From NCBI RefSeq assembly GCF_014395785.1, contig NZ_CP060713.1:2074501-2138500 (forward strand): DNA of 64,000 nucleotides, in the 5' to 3' direction. A program made the translations under genes and the position numbers. The notes below the pieces were generated by a model. It worked only from the letters and a program-made list of their open reading frames with translations. It was not told where the DNA came from and did not search any database. Of this stretch, positions 1 through 8,987 are shown piece by piece (the first letter of the stretch is position 1; the number at the start of each line of letters is the position of its first letter). The DNA is from Nocardioides mesophilus (GTDB lineage: Bacteria; Actinomycetota; Actinomycetes; Propionibacteriales; Nocardioidaceae).

Positions 1-1
1 T

Positions 2-454
2 GCCATCATCTGGTCGTTCCTGACCGTGATGTGGTTCGGCTTCGGCAACACCGGACCGATCATCACGACGTTCCTGACCGCCCTGCCCTTCGTCGTCATC
101 AACGTGGCGCAAGGAGTCCGTGGGGTCTCCCGGGACCTGCGCGACATGTCCTCCACCTACAACGTCCCGTTCGCTCGCCGGGTGAAGGACCTGGTGCTGC
201 CGGCGGTCACCGGCTACGTCGCCGCAGGGGTGCGCTTCGCGATGATCATCGGCTGGAACGGCGTGCTGCTCGCCGAGTGGTACGGCGGCTCTGGAGGTGT
301 CGGCTACCGGTCGCGCTTCTGGTACGACGCCAACCGGTTCGGCGGCTTCGCCGCCTGGGTGGTGCTCTTCGTGGGCTTCATCGTGATCCTCGACCGCTTC
401 GTCCTCGACCGGATGATCCAACGCGCCTTCCGGTGGCGCGACAGCTCCTCCTGA
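2..454 (+). CDS. ABC transporter permease, C-terminal part (5' end outside window)
   Basis: This is the inner-membrane channel subunit of an ABC importer. The reading frame is already open at the window edge, so the N-terminus is missing. The visible 150 residues contain three to four hydrophobic segments. They also contain the cytoplasmic EAA-type coupling loop (around RDMSSTYNVPFARRVKDLVLP), in which the G of the classical motif is not conserved but the trailing LP is. That places it in the BPD_transp_1 family, nearest in character to nitrate/sulfonate/taurine (SsuC/TauC-like) permeases. Its ATPase follows 44 bases downstream and the substrate-binding protein is presumably upstream of the window. 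Family assignment is firm; substrate is unknown. Confidence 0.85.
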   Translation, partial: AIIWSFLTVMWFGFGNTGPIITTFLTALPFVVINVAQGVRGVSRDLRDMSSTYNVPFARRVKDLVLPAVTGYVAAGVRFAMIIGWNGVLLAEWYGGSGGVGYRSRFWYDANRFGGFAAWVVLFVGFIVILDRFVLDRMIQRAFRWRDSSS

Positions 455-498
455 CCCCCGGCTCCTCGAGCTCGCCGTTCCGACCTAAGGAAGATCCC

Positions 499-1263
499 GT
501 GGCAGTCCTGACCGTCAACAACCTGTGCAAGACCTTCAACGTGGGGACCCCCCGCGCCAGCAGGGTCCTGAACGACATCTCCTTCGAGGTGAAGGGGCAG
601 ACCTTCGTCTCGATCGTCGGTCCGTCGGGCTGTGGCAAGAGCACCCTGCTGAACATCATCTCCGGCGTCGAGGAGCACACCTCTGGTGACATCTCGCTGA
701 CCTCCGACTCCGGGGCGCCGGCGCGGATGGGCTATGTGTTCCAGGACCCCCGGCTGCTGCCGTGGCGCAGCGTCATGAAGAACATGATGTACGTCCAGGA
801 CAGCCGCGACGAGGCGACGGTGGCCCGGGCACGGAAGTACCTCGACATGGTCGGGCTGACCAAGAACGCCGACTTCTTCCCCGGTCAGCTCTCGGGCGGC
901 ATGCAGCAGCGCGTCGGCATCGCTCGCGCGTTCGCGGTCGAGCCCGACCTCCTGCTGATGGACGAGCCGTTCAGCCACCTCGACGCGATCACGGCCCGCG
1001 GGCTCCGTGCGCAGCTGCAGGACATCTGGGCACAGTCCAAGAAGACCGTGGTGTTCGTGACGCACGACGTCGTTGAGGCAGTCGAGCTCTCAGACCGGAT
1101 CATCGTGCTGCAGCCCGGCGGCCGGATCTTCGAGGACATCACCATCGACCTCCCCAGGCCGCGGCGGCAGTCCGATCCCCGCGTCGCCACGCTCCAGGCC
1201 GAGGTGCTCGCCCGGCTGGAGACGATGAAGGCCGCCCACCACATGAGCGAGCCCGTCGCCTAG
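499..1263 (+). CDS. ABC transporter ATP-binding protein (SsuB/TauB type)
   Basis: This 254-residue cytoplasmic ATPase energises the permease just upstream. All nucleotide-binding motifs are intact: Walker A GPSGCGKST at residues 41-49, Q-loop Gln82, signature LSGGMQQR at 131-138, Walker B LLLMDEP at 151-157 and switch His189. I chose the GTG start at 499 because an AAGGAAG ribosome-binding site lies just before it and the protein then begins directly with the first beta strand; the frame is open further upstream but not protein-like there. The family transports nitrate, sulfonates, taurine or pyrimidine-like compounds. Co-location with ring-opening hydrolases hints at a small organic substrate, which is inference. 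Confidence 0.9.
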   Translation: MAVLTVNNLCKTFNVGTPRASRVLNDISFEVKGQTFVSIVGPSGCGKSTLLNIISGVEEHTSGDISLTSDSGAPARMGYVFQDPRLLPWRSVMKNMMYVQDSRDEATVARARKYLDMVGLTKNADFFPGQLSGGMQQRVGIARAFAVEPDLLLMDEPFSHLDAITARGLRAQLQDIWAQSKKTVVFVTHDVVEAVELSDRIIVLQPGGRIFEDITIDLPRPRRQSDPRVATLQAEVLARLETMKAAHHMSEPVA

Positions 1264-1346
1264 CCCACCCTCGCGTCCCTCCAGGTGGACCGGCCATGAG
1301 CCGGTCCGCCCGGTCGACCGATCCCTTTCAACGTTGTGGAGACCCC

Positions 1347-2660
1347 ATGAGCAAGCAGCTGAAGGCGGAGACACCGTCCGACTCCGTCCAGCACGACCAG
1401 AGTGCCGTGGGCGAAGCCGTCCGGTCCGTGATCGAGGACGTACGCAACCGCGGTGACGCCGCTGTGCGCCACTACTCGGAGAAGTTCGACTCCTGGTCGC
1501 CGCCGTCCTTCCTGCTCGACCGGGCGGCTGCCGAGGAGATCGTAGACGGATTGCCACCGCAGGTCGTCGCCGACATCGTCGAGGTGCAGCAGAACGTGCG
1601 GGAGTTCGCCCAGCTGCAGCTGGAGTCCATGCGCGAGTTCGAGGTGGAGACCAAGCCCGGCGTCCACCTCGGCCAGAAGCACCTGCCGATCAGCGCGACC
1701 GGCGCCTACGTGCCCGGCGGTCGCTATCCGCTGACGGCCTCGGCCCACATGACGGTGGTGACCGCCAAGGTGGCCGGCGTGGAGCGCGTGACCGCGTGCA
1801 CGCCGCCGATCCGCGGTGAGATCCCCGCCGCGACGGTGGCCGCGCTGCACCTCGCCGGGGCCGACGAGATCTATCTGCTCGGCGGCATCCAAGCTGTGGC
1901 GGCACTCGCGCTCGGCACCGAGACCATCGGTTGCGTCGACCTGATCGCCGGGCCCGGGAACGCGTACGTGGCCGAGGCCAAGCGCCAGCTCTTCGGCGAG
2001 GTGGGGATCGACCTGTTCGCCGGTCCCACCGAGATCCTGATCATCGCCGACGAGCACGCGGATCCCTTCATCGTCGCGGTGGACCTGCTGAGCCAGGCCG
2101 AGCACGGCCCGGACTCGCCGGCGATCCTGATCACCACCTCGGAGAAGCTGGGCCGCGAGGCGATGGCCCACGTCGAGCGGCTGCTGCCAGGCATGTCGAC
2201 GGCCGACATGGCCGGGCCCGCCTGGCGTGACCACGGCCAGGTCCACGTCGTCGACACCCTCGAGGAGGCCTTCTCCCTGGCGGACTCCTTCGCCAGCGAG
2301 CACGTGCAGGTGCTGACCCAGGAGCCCCGACTCGCACTCGAGCAGATGCGTCACTACGGCGCGTTGTTCCTCGGCGAAGGCACCTGCGTCTCCTACGGCG
2401 ACAAGGTGATCGGCACCAACCACGTGCTGCCCACCAGGGGTGCCGCGCGCTACACCGGTGGTCTGTGGGTGGGGAAGTACCTGCGGACCGTCACCTACCA
2501 GGAGGTCACCGACCCGGCGGCCAGCGCCCGGCTCGGTGAGCTCTGCGGCCGGACCGCGCGGGTCGAGCTCTTCGAGGGGCACGCCCGCTCCGGCGACGTC
2601 CGCGCCACCAAGTACGCCGGCGCCCCCGCGCCCTGGGCCGACGCCGTCCGCGTCGGCTGA
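1347..2660 (+). CDS. Histidinol-dehydrogenase-family NAD-dependent dehydrogenase
   Basis: This 437-residue protein has the full HisD fold and the residues known for zinc binding and catalysis in HisD: Gln250 and His253 (SQAEHG), the Glu318-His319 pair (ASEHV), Asp352 (YGDKV) and His412. HisD oxidises an alcohol to an acid in two NAD-dependent steps. No other histidine gene is nearby, and catabolic paralogues such as the sulfopropanediol dehydrogenase HpsN use the same fold, so I expect a catabolic alcohol dehydrogenase rather than histidine synthesis. The start at 1347 follows a GTGGAG motif. It lies 83 bases after the ABC ATPase, so co-transcription is plausible. The substrate is unknown. 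Confidence 0.85.
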   Translation: MSKQLKAETPSDSVQHDQSAVGEAVRSVIEDVRNRGDAAVRHYSEKFDSWSPPSFLLDRAAAEEIVDGLPPQVVADIVEVQQNVREFAQLQLESMREFEVETKPGVHLGQKHLPISATGAYVPGGRYPLTASAHMTVVTAKVAGVERVTACTPPIRGEIPAATVAALHLAGADEIYLLGGIQAVAALALGTETIGCVDLIAGPGNAYVAEAKRQLFGEVGIDLFAGPTEILIIADEHADPFIVAVDLLSQAEHGPDSPAILITTSEKLGREAMAHVERLLPGMSTADMAGPAWRDHGQVHVVDTLEEAFSLADSFASEHVQVLTQEPRLALEQMRHYGALFLGEGTCVSYGDKVIGTNHVLPTRGAARYTGGLWVGKYLRTVTYQEVTDPAASARLGELCGRTARVELFEGHARSGDVRATKYAGAPAPWADAVRVG

Positions 2661-2699
2661 GCCACTCCACCATTCCGCCACCGAGAGGACACCCTCCGC

Positions 2700-3709
2700 A
2701 TGAGCAGCCGACCCGGCCGCACCGTCGACATCCACGCCCACGTGATCACCCCGGAGTGTCAGGCTCTGGTCGAGGGGTTGATGGCACCGGAGATGGAGCC
2801 GTTCAGCTACTTCGGCGGTGACGAGACCAACGCCTACCAGGTCCAGCACGTCAAGGAGATCCTGCCCAAGGCGACGGACCCGGAGGTGCGCCTCGCCGAG
2901 ATGGACGCCATGGGCATCGACGTGCAGGCGATCTCGGTGGCTCCGGCGGGCTACTTCTACTGGACCGACCCCGAGCTCGGCCGCGAGCTCGCCCGGATCC
3001 AGAACGAGAACCTCGCCAAGATCGTCGCAGACCACCCCGACCGGTTCGTGGCGCTGGCCACCGTCCCGATGCAGGACGTGCGCGCGGCGGTCGAGGAGCT
3101 CGAGCGCACCGTGACCGAGCACGACTTCCGCGGTGTCGAGATCAACACGAACGTCATGGGCCTCGACCTGGACGACCCGAGGTTCCGGCCGTTCTTCGCC
3201 AAGGCCGAGGAGCTCGACGTGCCGGTGATGCTGCACCCCAACGGGTTCACCGGCGGTGAGCGGCTGCGCAAGTACTACTTGACCAACGTCATCGGCAACC
3301 CGCTCGACACCACCGTGGCGCTGACCCGGATCATCCACGGCGGCGTCCTGGAGGACCACCCCGACCTCAAGCTGGTCGCGGTGCACGGCGGCGGCTACCT
3401 GCCCTTCTACTCCTCGCGCATGGATCACTCCTACGACCTGCGACCCGAGGGGCGCCACCACATCAGCCGGCCCCGAGCAGCTACCTGAAGCAGGTCTACG
3501 TCGACTGCCTGGTGTTCGACTCGCCGCACCTGGAGTTCCTGGTGCAGCAGATGGGTGCCGACCAGGTGGTCGTCGGCACCGACTACCCCTTCGACATGGG
3601 TCACTACGACCCGCTCACGCAGATCGACGGAGTCACGACCCTGAGCGACGCCGACCGTGAGGCGATCCGCGGCGGCACTGCCGCCCGGTTGCTGAAGCTC
3701 GACCGCTGA
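2700..3709 (+). pseudogene. ACMSD-type amidohydrolase, interrupted by a -1 frameshift
   Basis: The N-terminal part (2700-3488) starts with the metal-binding DIHAH motif of the amidohydrolase-2 superfamily, which includes aminocarboxymuconate-semialdehyde decarboxylase and related decarboxylases/hydrolases. The C-terminal part (frame from about 3477 to 3709) carries the conserved GTDYPFDMG segment with the metal-binding/catalytic Asp. The two halves are in different frames. Restoring one C in the CCCC run at 3471-3474 gives a continuous protein of about 336 residues through PPSSYLKQVYVDCLVFDSPH, the usual family length and sequence. Without that base the protein lacks its essential Asp. I suspect a sequencing deletion, not real inactivation, because similar losses recur in this window. 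Confidence 0.8.
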
Positions 3710-3720
3710 GCGGGTATCGC

Positions 3721-4710
3721 ATGCTGGAGGTGGCGGTCGTCGGTCTCGGCTGGTGGGGTCAGAACGTCATCGGCGCGCTCGCGGACAGTGACCTCGTCCG
3801 GGTGCGGGTGGGGGTCGATCCCGACCCCCACAGCCGCGAGCGGGTCGAGAGGCATGGGACCAGGACCGTCGCCGACCTCGATGCGGCGCTCGCCGATGCC
3901 GGTGTGGACGCCGTGGTGCTGTGCACGCCGCACCGGTTGCACGTCGATCAGATGGTCGCGGCGGCGGCGGCCGGCAAGCACGTGTTCTGCGAGAAGCCGT
4001 TCAGCGACTCGGCGTCCGAGGCAGATCGGGCGTTGGAGGCACTCTCCACAGCCGGTGTGCGCGTCGGGATCGGGCACGAGCGGCGCTTCGAGCCGGCGGT
4101 GCAGGAGCTGCGGGAACGTGTGCGCAGCGGCGACCTCGGGGTGCCGCTGGTCTTCGAGGGAAACTTCAGCCAGGACAAGTTCCTCGCCCTGCCGCCCGAC
4201 AACTGGCGGCTCTCGCGCGAGCACGCCCCGGTCGGGCCGCTGTCGGCGACCGGGATCCACCTGGTGGACCTGGCCATCAGCGTGTTCGGCGCCCCCGCCA
4301 CGGTGTGGGCGCAGCTCGCGACGCGGGCGACAGGCTTCGCCAACGGGGACACGCTGACGATCACGCTCACCTTCGTCGGGGGCGGGACCGCCGTCATCAA
4401 CGCCGTGCTGACCACCCCCTTCATCGGCCGCGTCTGCGTCGTGGGGTCGCAGGGGTGGATGGAGATCCGGGACCGCAGCCATCCCGAGAGCCCGTCCGGC
4501 TGGGACGTCACGACCCATCACCGGGGCGGGACCCCGGAGGTCCGGTTCTTCCCGCCGCACCCGTCCGTGCGGGCGAACCTCGAGGCCTTCGCCCGCAGCG
4601 TCCTCGGCGAAGCCGACTATCCGGTCACCCTCGAGGAGATCCGTTCCAACGTGCGGGCGTTCGCCGCGATCACGCGGTCGGTGGAGACCGGCGCGATCGA
4701 GACGGTCTGA
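3721..4710 (+). CDS. Gfo/Idh/MocA family NAD(P)-dependent oxidoreductase
   Basis: This 329-residue protein has an N-terminal Rossmann fold (GLGWWG at residues 8-13), the family EKP motif with its catalytic Lys at 91-93, and His180 within SATGIHLVD, the typical catalytic histidine region. Family members oxidise or reduce sugars, cyclitols and other secondary alcohols, or act as dehydrogenases on ring compounds. It begins 11 bases after the amidohydrolase and is probably part of the same plus-strand operon that starts with the ABC importer. The C-terminus runs convergently into the next gene with 3 bases between stops. The exact substrate cannot be inferred. Confidence 0.88.
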   Translation: MLEVAVVGLGWWGQNVIGALADSDLVRVRVGVDPDPHSRERVERHGTRTVADLDAALADAGVDAVVLCTPHRLHVDQMVAAAAAGKHVFCEKPFSDSASEADRALEALSTAGVRVGIGHERRFEPAVQELRERVRSGDLGVPLVFEGNFSQDKFLALPPDNWRLSREHAPVGPLSATGIHLVDLAISVFGAPATVWAQLATRATGFANGDTLTITLTFVGGGTAVINAVLTTPFIGRVCVVGSQGWMEIRDRSHPESPSGWDVTTHHRGGTPEVRFFPPHPSVRANLEAFARSVLGEADYPVTLEEIRSNVRAFAAITRSVETGAIETV

Positions 4711-4713
4711 GCC

Positions 4714-5163
4714 TCACCCGTCGAGCGGACCCGCGAGTGGGTCCGGGACGAGCCCGACGTCGAGCACGGCGTCGACGGCGCACTGCTCGTCCACGTCGGA
4801 GACGTCCCCGCTGACGCCCACCGCGCCGAGCAGGGTGCCGTCGGTGTCGCGCACCAGCACGCCGCCCGGGGCGGGAGCGAAGCGGCCGTCCGCGGCAGCG
4901 GCCAGGGTGCCGAAGAACACCGGCTGCTTCTCGGCGCGCTCGGCGAGCGCACGCGAGCTCATGCCCATGCCGACCGCGCCGTACGCCTTGGCCACGGCGA
5001 TCTGCGGACGCAGGATCCCGGAGCCGTCATCGCGCTTGAGCACCACCAGGTGCCCGCCGGCATCCAGCACCGCGACGGTCAGGGGCGCCGCGTGTCGGCG
5101 CCGCCCGTGCCGGAGGGTGGCCTCCGCCAGGCGGTCGGCCGTGGGCAGGTCCAGGGTCGTCAC
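4714..5163 (-). CDS. GlcG/HbpS (DUF336) family protein
   Basis: This 149-residue protein matches the GlcG/HbpS heme-binding-like family, with the characteristic AVLDAGGHLVVLKRDDGS strand-turn and a C-terminal GAVGVSGDVSDVDEQCA segment. These proteins are small, often octameric, and recur in catabolic operons, where some bind heme or cobalamin or act as isomerase-like partners. The GTG start at 5163 overlaps the stop of the upstream dehydrogenase gene by four bases (GTGA), so the two are translationally coupled. No signal peptide is visible, so it is probably cytoplasmic. The role in this pathway is unknown. Confidence 0.8.
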   Translation of the reverse strand: MTTLDLPTADRLAEATLRHGRRRHAAPLTVAVLDAGGHLVVLKRDDGSGILRPQIAVAKAYGAVGMGMSSRALAERAEKQPVFFGTLAAAADGRFAPAPGGVLVRDTDGTLLGAVGVSGDVSDVDEQCAVDAVLDVGLVPDPLAGPLDG

Positions 5164-6026
5164 TGTGCACCTCCATCGAGCACGTCGAGCAGGGCGGCCG
5201 CGTCGGCGTCGGCGAGCCCGGCCGCGACCGCACGACGGTACAACGGCAAGGTCGCGTCCAGCACCGGCGTCTCGAGCCCTACCGAGGCGGCGAGCTCCTG
5301 GACCAGGCCGACGTCCTTGACGAACATCGAGCACCGCGCCGTCGCCGGAAGGTAGTCGCGGCTCACCATCAGCGGACCGCGTTTGTCGAAGATCACCGAC
5401 CCGCCGGCTCCGTCCCGGACGGTGTCGTAGAGCAGCTGCGGGTCCAGACCGGCGCGCACCCCGAGCGCGAACGCCTCCGCGGCCGAGGCGTTGTGGATCG
5501 AGACCAGGAGGTTGGCCACCAGCTTCATCACGGTGCCGGTGCCGAACCCGCCGAGATGGCGCACGGACCGGGAGAGGTCCTCGAGCACCGGACGGACGCT
5601 CTCGAAGGCATGCTCGTCGCCGCTTCCGAAGACGACCACGTCGCGCACCTTGGCCTGGGCGCCGGTCCCGCTGAGCGGGCAGTCGAGGAGGACCGCTCCG
5701 GAGGCCTCGATCACCTCCCGGCAACGGTGCTTCACCTCGAGCGACAGCGTCGAGGTCTCGACGACCACGAGGCCGGGACGTCCGGCGCCGGCCAGCTCGC
5801 CGCACACCTGTTCCGCGGCTTCGGCGGACGGCAGCGAGGTGATCACGCAGTCCATGGCGGTGGCCAGGGCGGCGGGCCCGTCGGCCCGATGGCCGCCGGC
5901 TGACTCGAAGGCCCGCACCCGGTCGGCCGACGTGTCGGTGCCGTGGACCTCGTGCCCGCGGGCGAGCAGGTTCTCGGCCATCGCCGATCCCATGATGCCG
6001 AGCCCGATGATTCCGACCACGCTCAT
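5160..6026 (-). CDS. NAD(P)-dependent beta-hydroxyacid dehydrogenase (3-hydroxyisobutyrate dehydrogenase family)
   Basis: This 288-residue protein has the Rossmann motif GLGIMGSAM (residues 8-16), the substrate-binding DCPLSGTG segment (115-122) and the catalytic Lys168 of GTVMKLVANLL, all diagnostic of the family that oxidises 3-hydroxyisobutyrate, tartronate semialdehyde or similar beta-hydroxyacids. It is the first gene of a two-gene minus-strand operon with the HbpS-like gene. It is divergent from the MBL hydrolase gene, and the two share a 169-base control region containing TATGCAC repeats. The substrate is probably a short hydroxyacid intermediate of the island's pathway (inference). 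Confidence 0.88.
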   Translation of the reverse strand: MSVVGIIGLGIMGSAMAENLLARGHEVHGTDTSADRVRAFESAGGHRADGPAALATAMDCVITSLPSAEAAEQVCGELAGAGRPGLVVVETSTLSLEVKHRCREVIEASGAVLLDCPLSGTGAQAKVRDVVVFGSGDEHAFESVRPVLEDLSRSVRHLGGFGTGTVMKLVANLLVSIHNASAAEAFALGVRAGLDPQLLYDTVRDGAGGSVIFDKRGPLMVSRDYLPATARCSMFVKDVGLVQELAASVGLETPVLDATLPLYRRAVAAGLADADAAALLDVLDGGAQ

Positions 6027-6040
6027 GTCGCCTGCCTTCT

Positions 6041-6168
6041 TTATGCACGGTGGATGCTCAGCACCCTAACGGATCCAGCAGCGTGATCGGCACCCCTGAG
6101 GGGCAAGAATGTCGGAGTTCGCTCTAGACCGCGGAGCATTGCGTGAATAGCCTATGCAATCTATGCAC
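6041..6168. promoter_or_regulatory. Candidate operator sites in a divergent promoter region
   Basis: The region between the minus-strand dehydrogenase (start 6026) and the plus-strand MBL gene (start 6196) contains three copies of a TATGCA core: TTATGCAC at 6041-6048 and CTATGCA at 6152-6158 and 6161-6167, the last two with a 9-base period. An inverted pair ATTGC (6138-6142) and GCAAT (6156-6160) overlaps them. Such sites at both ends of a divergent control region would fit one of the GntR/FCD or PucR regulators encoded nearby. This is inference from repeats only. Confidence 0.35.
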
Positions 6169-6195
6169 GCCCCTGACGGGCGCGGAAGGAGCGCA

Positions 6196-7182
6196 ATGTT
6201 CACCGCTGACTCAGTGGAGGTGCTCGTCCTGGTGGAGAACCAGGTCGACATGCTCCTCGCCGACCAACACCCCTCGGAGGGGGACCTGCACTGCGTCACC
6301 CGCGCCGGTCTCGTGCAGCACTTCGACCCCAAGGAGGTCCCTCCGGTCGCCGAGAACGGCCTGTCCCTCCTGGTGACGGCCCGACGGGGGCGGTACGCCA
6401 CCCGGGTGCTGTTCGACGTGGGTCTGACCGGCACGGCGCTGGCGCACAACCTGGCCGCGCTCGGCGAGGACCCGTCCACGATCGACCACGTCGTGATCAG
6501 TCACGGGCACCCGGACCACTACGGCGGCATCCACCGGTTCCTCGACCTCGTCGGGCACCCCGTCCCGGTGGCCACCCATCCGGACGCGTTCCTGCCCCGC
6601 TACGCGGTGATGGGCGACGGACGGACCTCGTCGTTCTACAACGCCGCCTTCAACGCCCCGCAGATCGAGGACGGCGGCGGCCGACTGGTGCTGAACCGGG
6701 ACGCGATCGACCTCGGCTGGGGGATCACCACCACCGGCGAGATCCCCCGCGAGGTCGCCTTCGAGGGCCCCCGTCCCCCGGCCGCGCCCGGAGCGCCCGG
6801 GCTCTACCAGGTGGCTCGTGACGGTCACTACGGCCTCGACGAGGTCTGGGACGAGCAGGGGCTGGTGATCGACGTGGCCGGGGAGGGGTTGGTCGTTCTG
6901 ACCGGCTGCGCCCACGCCGGAGTGGTCAACACCGTGCGGCAGGCGATGAGGCTCCGGCCGGACCGGCCGGTGCGTGCGGTGATGGGCGGCTTCCACCTGG
7001 GCTTCCCGACCACGCCGGGTGAGAACGTGGCGCACACCGTGCGGGCGCTCGGTGACCTCGGCGTCGGCACCATCATGCCGATGCACTGCAGTGGGCTGCG
7101 GGCGCACACCGCCTTCTCCACCGAGCTGGCGAACAGCTACGTGCAGCCCGCTGTGGGGACGGTGCTGCGCTTCGGGGCGTGA
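6196..7182 (+). CDS. MBL-fold metallo-hydrolase
   Basis: This 328-residue protein carries the metallo-beta-lactamase zinc motif as SHGHPDH (residues 102-108, His103/His105/Asp107/His108), a later GCAHAG histidine and a C-terminal MHCSG histidine. The whole resembles the 7,8-dihydropterin-6-methyl dihydropteroate-like synthase/hydrolase branch of the superfamily. I prefer the ATG at 6196 over the in-frame ATGs at 6154 and 6163 because GGAAGGAG lies directly upstream of it and the protein then begins near the first beta strand. It is transcribed away from the dehydrogenase operon. Its role in the pathway is unknown. Confidence 0.85.
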   Translation: MFTADSVEVLVLVENQVDMLLADQHPSEGDLHCVTRAGLVQHFDPKEVPPVAENGLSLLVTARRGRYATRVLFDVGLTGTALAHNLAALGEDPSTIDHVVISHGHPDHYGGIHRFLDLVGHPVPVATHPDAFLPRYAVMGDGRTSSFYNAAFNAPQIEDGGGRLVLNRDAIDLGWGITTTGEIPREVAFEGPRPPAAPGAPGLYQVARDGHYGLDEVWDEQGLVIDVAGEGLVVLTGCAHAGVVNTVRQAMRLRPDRPVRAVMGGFHLGFPTTPGENVAHTVRALGDLGVGTIMPMHCSGLRAHTAFSTELANSYVQPAVGTVLRFGA

Positions 7183-7203
7183 GCACGGCCGGCTCGGCGG
7201 CGG

Positions 7204-8826
7204 CTAGGCATCGTCGCGCCGGAGGACCAGCTCACAGGCGACGCGGACCTCGGGCTCGTCGAGCGCGAGCCCGGAGACCTCCTCGATCCGGCTGAGCCGA
7301 TGCCGCAGCGTGGTGACGTGGATGCCGAGCGCTGCGGCGGCGCGGCTGGTGGAGCCGCAGGCGCCCAGGTAGGTGCGCAGGGTCCGGACCAGGTCACCGC
7401 CGGCCCGGGCGTCGCGGTCGCGCAGCCGGTCCAGGCCGGACAGGCCGGTGCCGGCGTCGAGCCGGCCGACAACGTCGCGGACCAGGACCCGCGCCTCCAC
7501 CTCCTCGAAGCGCACCGCCCGGGCGCCGGCCCTCACGTCCAGCACGGCCAGGGCCCCGACCGCCTGGTCGCGGAGCCGGGGCAACGAGCCGAGGCCGATC
7601 CCCACGGGGCTGACCGCAGCCTGCAGCGGTGCCAGTGGACCGGCACCCGCGAGCCGCACCACCTCGTGGAGCAGGCGCACCGGAGTCCGGTCCTCGGTGC
7701 CTGCGGGGAGCCCGACCACGGCGAGCACGTTCCGCCCCAGCCGGGTGAGCGCCGCGGGGTGACGGAACGCCTCGGCGCAGAGGGTGACGTGGTCGAGGAG
7801 CCGCCGCAGGGTCTCGTCCTCGGGCAGGACCGTCCCGCCGGACCGGATCGCCAGCACGGCGAACGCCGCGGATCGGGACAGGCCGAGCTCCGCGGCGGCC
7901 GCCACCGCCGGCGCCCGTCCGTCGAGGAGCGCCCGGACCTGCCGTTCGCGGCGGTCCGTCTCGGCCTCGACCTGCTCGAGGTGGCGCAACAGCTGTGACG
8001 CCGCTCCGTCGGCAGCGCGGCGCAGGGACACCGGGGCGTCCGCGGGCAGCGGTCGGTCTCCCTCGGCGACCCACACGACCCCCAGCTGTCGGTTGCCGGC
8101 GCGGATGGCCGTGATGAGCCGGCGCCTGGCCTGCCAGGGTCCGGCGGCCAGGTCGACCACGTCGCGGCCGGACCGCAGCCGCTCCAGGCTCCCCGTGCTG
8201 GCGAGGTGCTCGAGCCACTGCTCCGGGATCCGGCGCCCCAGGATCGCCTCGGCCCGTCCCCGGTCCATCCGGCCGACGAACGCCGAGTAGGCGAGCACCC
8301 GGAACGACGCATCCTCCAAGATCACCGGTCCGCCGACGTCCGCGGCGATCTCGTCGGCGAGCGCGAACAGGTCTTCTCCGCGCCGGGGCGGGTCCGGGGC
8401 CGCCGGCCCGGCATCGGGTCCAGGGTGGTCGTCGGGGTGGCTCGCCCCCGACCCGTCACGCTCCAGCGCCGCCGCCAGCGCCCGCAGTGTCGGCCACCAG
8501 GGTTGACCCGCGGCGAGCCAGAGCAGGCCGAGACCCAGCTCTTCACAGAGCCGGGCCACGGGCTGCCGGTCCCGCTCGTCGTCGGGCGCGCGCAGCAGCA
8601 CGGCGGCGCACCCGGCGGCCGAGCAGGCGCGCAGCACGGCGCTGTCGCCGGGGGGCGGCAGGGTGATCGCGACCAGGTGGCCCTCGGCCAACGGTGCGGA
8701 GGGGTCCCACACCTGGAGCCCGAGCACCCACGCGTCCGTGACGGCGCCGGAGCGATCCGCGCCGGAGCCGTCCTGCACCCCGGGAACGGTCGGGGTCAGG
8801 TCGCCCAGCAGGATGCCGGCGCTCAC
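7204..8826 (-). CDS. PucR-family transcriptional regulator
   Basis: This 540-residue protein ends with the PucR-type helix-turn-helix (GSTSRAAAALGIHVTTLRHRLSRIEEVSG, written here with its positions about 488-516), preceded by a GGDEF-related middle domain typical of CdaR/PucR proteins and an N-terminal ligand-sensing region of about 300 residues. PucR proteins control purine, allantoin and other nitrogen-compound catabolism, often activating a divergent operon. Here the divergent gene is the cyclase at 8988, 161 bases away, so that gene and its followers are the likely targets. The ligand is unknown; the nitrogen-catabolism link is from family knowledge. Confidence 0.85.
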   Translation of the reverse strand: MSAGILLGDLTPTVPGVQDGSGADRSGAVTDAWVLGLQVWDPSAPLAEGHLVAITLPPPGDSAVLRACSAAGCAAVLLRAPDDERDRQPVARLCEELGLGLLWLAAGQPWWPTLRALAAALERDGSGASHPDDHPGPDAGPAAPDPPRRGEDLFALADEIAADVGGPVILEDASFRVLAYSAFVGRMDRGRAEAILGRRIPEQWLEHLASTGSLERLRSGRDVVDLAAGPWQARRRLITAIRAGNRQLGVVWVAEGDRPLPADAPVSLRRAADGAASQLLRHLEQVEAETDRRERQVRALLDGRAPAVAAAAELGLSRSAAFAVLAIRSGGTVLPEDETLRRLLDHVTLCAEAFRHPAALTRLGRNVLAVVGLPAGTEDRTPVRLLHEVVRLAGAGPLAPLQAAVSPVGIGLGSLPRLRDQAVGALAVLDVRAGARAVRFEEVEARVLVRDVVGRLDAGTGLSGLDRLRDRDARAGGDLVRTLRTYLGACGSTSRAAAALGIHVTTLRHRLSRIEEVSGLALDEPEVRVACELVLRRDDA

Positions 8827-8987
8827 GCGACCACCTCCTGCCTGCTCCTCCGGGCGCTCCGAAAGGAGGATGGCAGACTCCGTCCATGCTCGATGTCGAG
8901 CACGCCGAGAGGGCGGGACCGGCCTAGTCTCGGACCTGCCCCGTCACACCGGGGTCCGTGAACGCCGAGCCGACCGAGGAGCCGACC

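Noticed and set aside
1260-3461. 733-residue open frame on the minus strand
   Set aside because: It lies opposite the HisD-family and amidohydrolase genes, has a low-complexity His/Val/Gly-rich composition and no domains. Long antisense frames are a by-product of strong GC bias at third positions.
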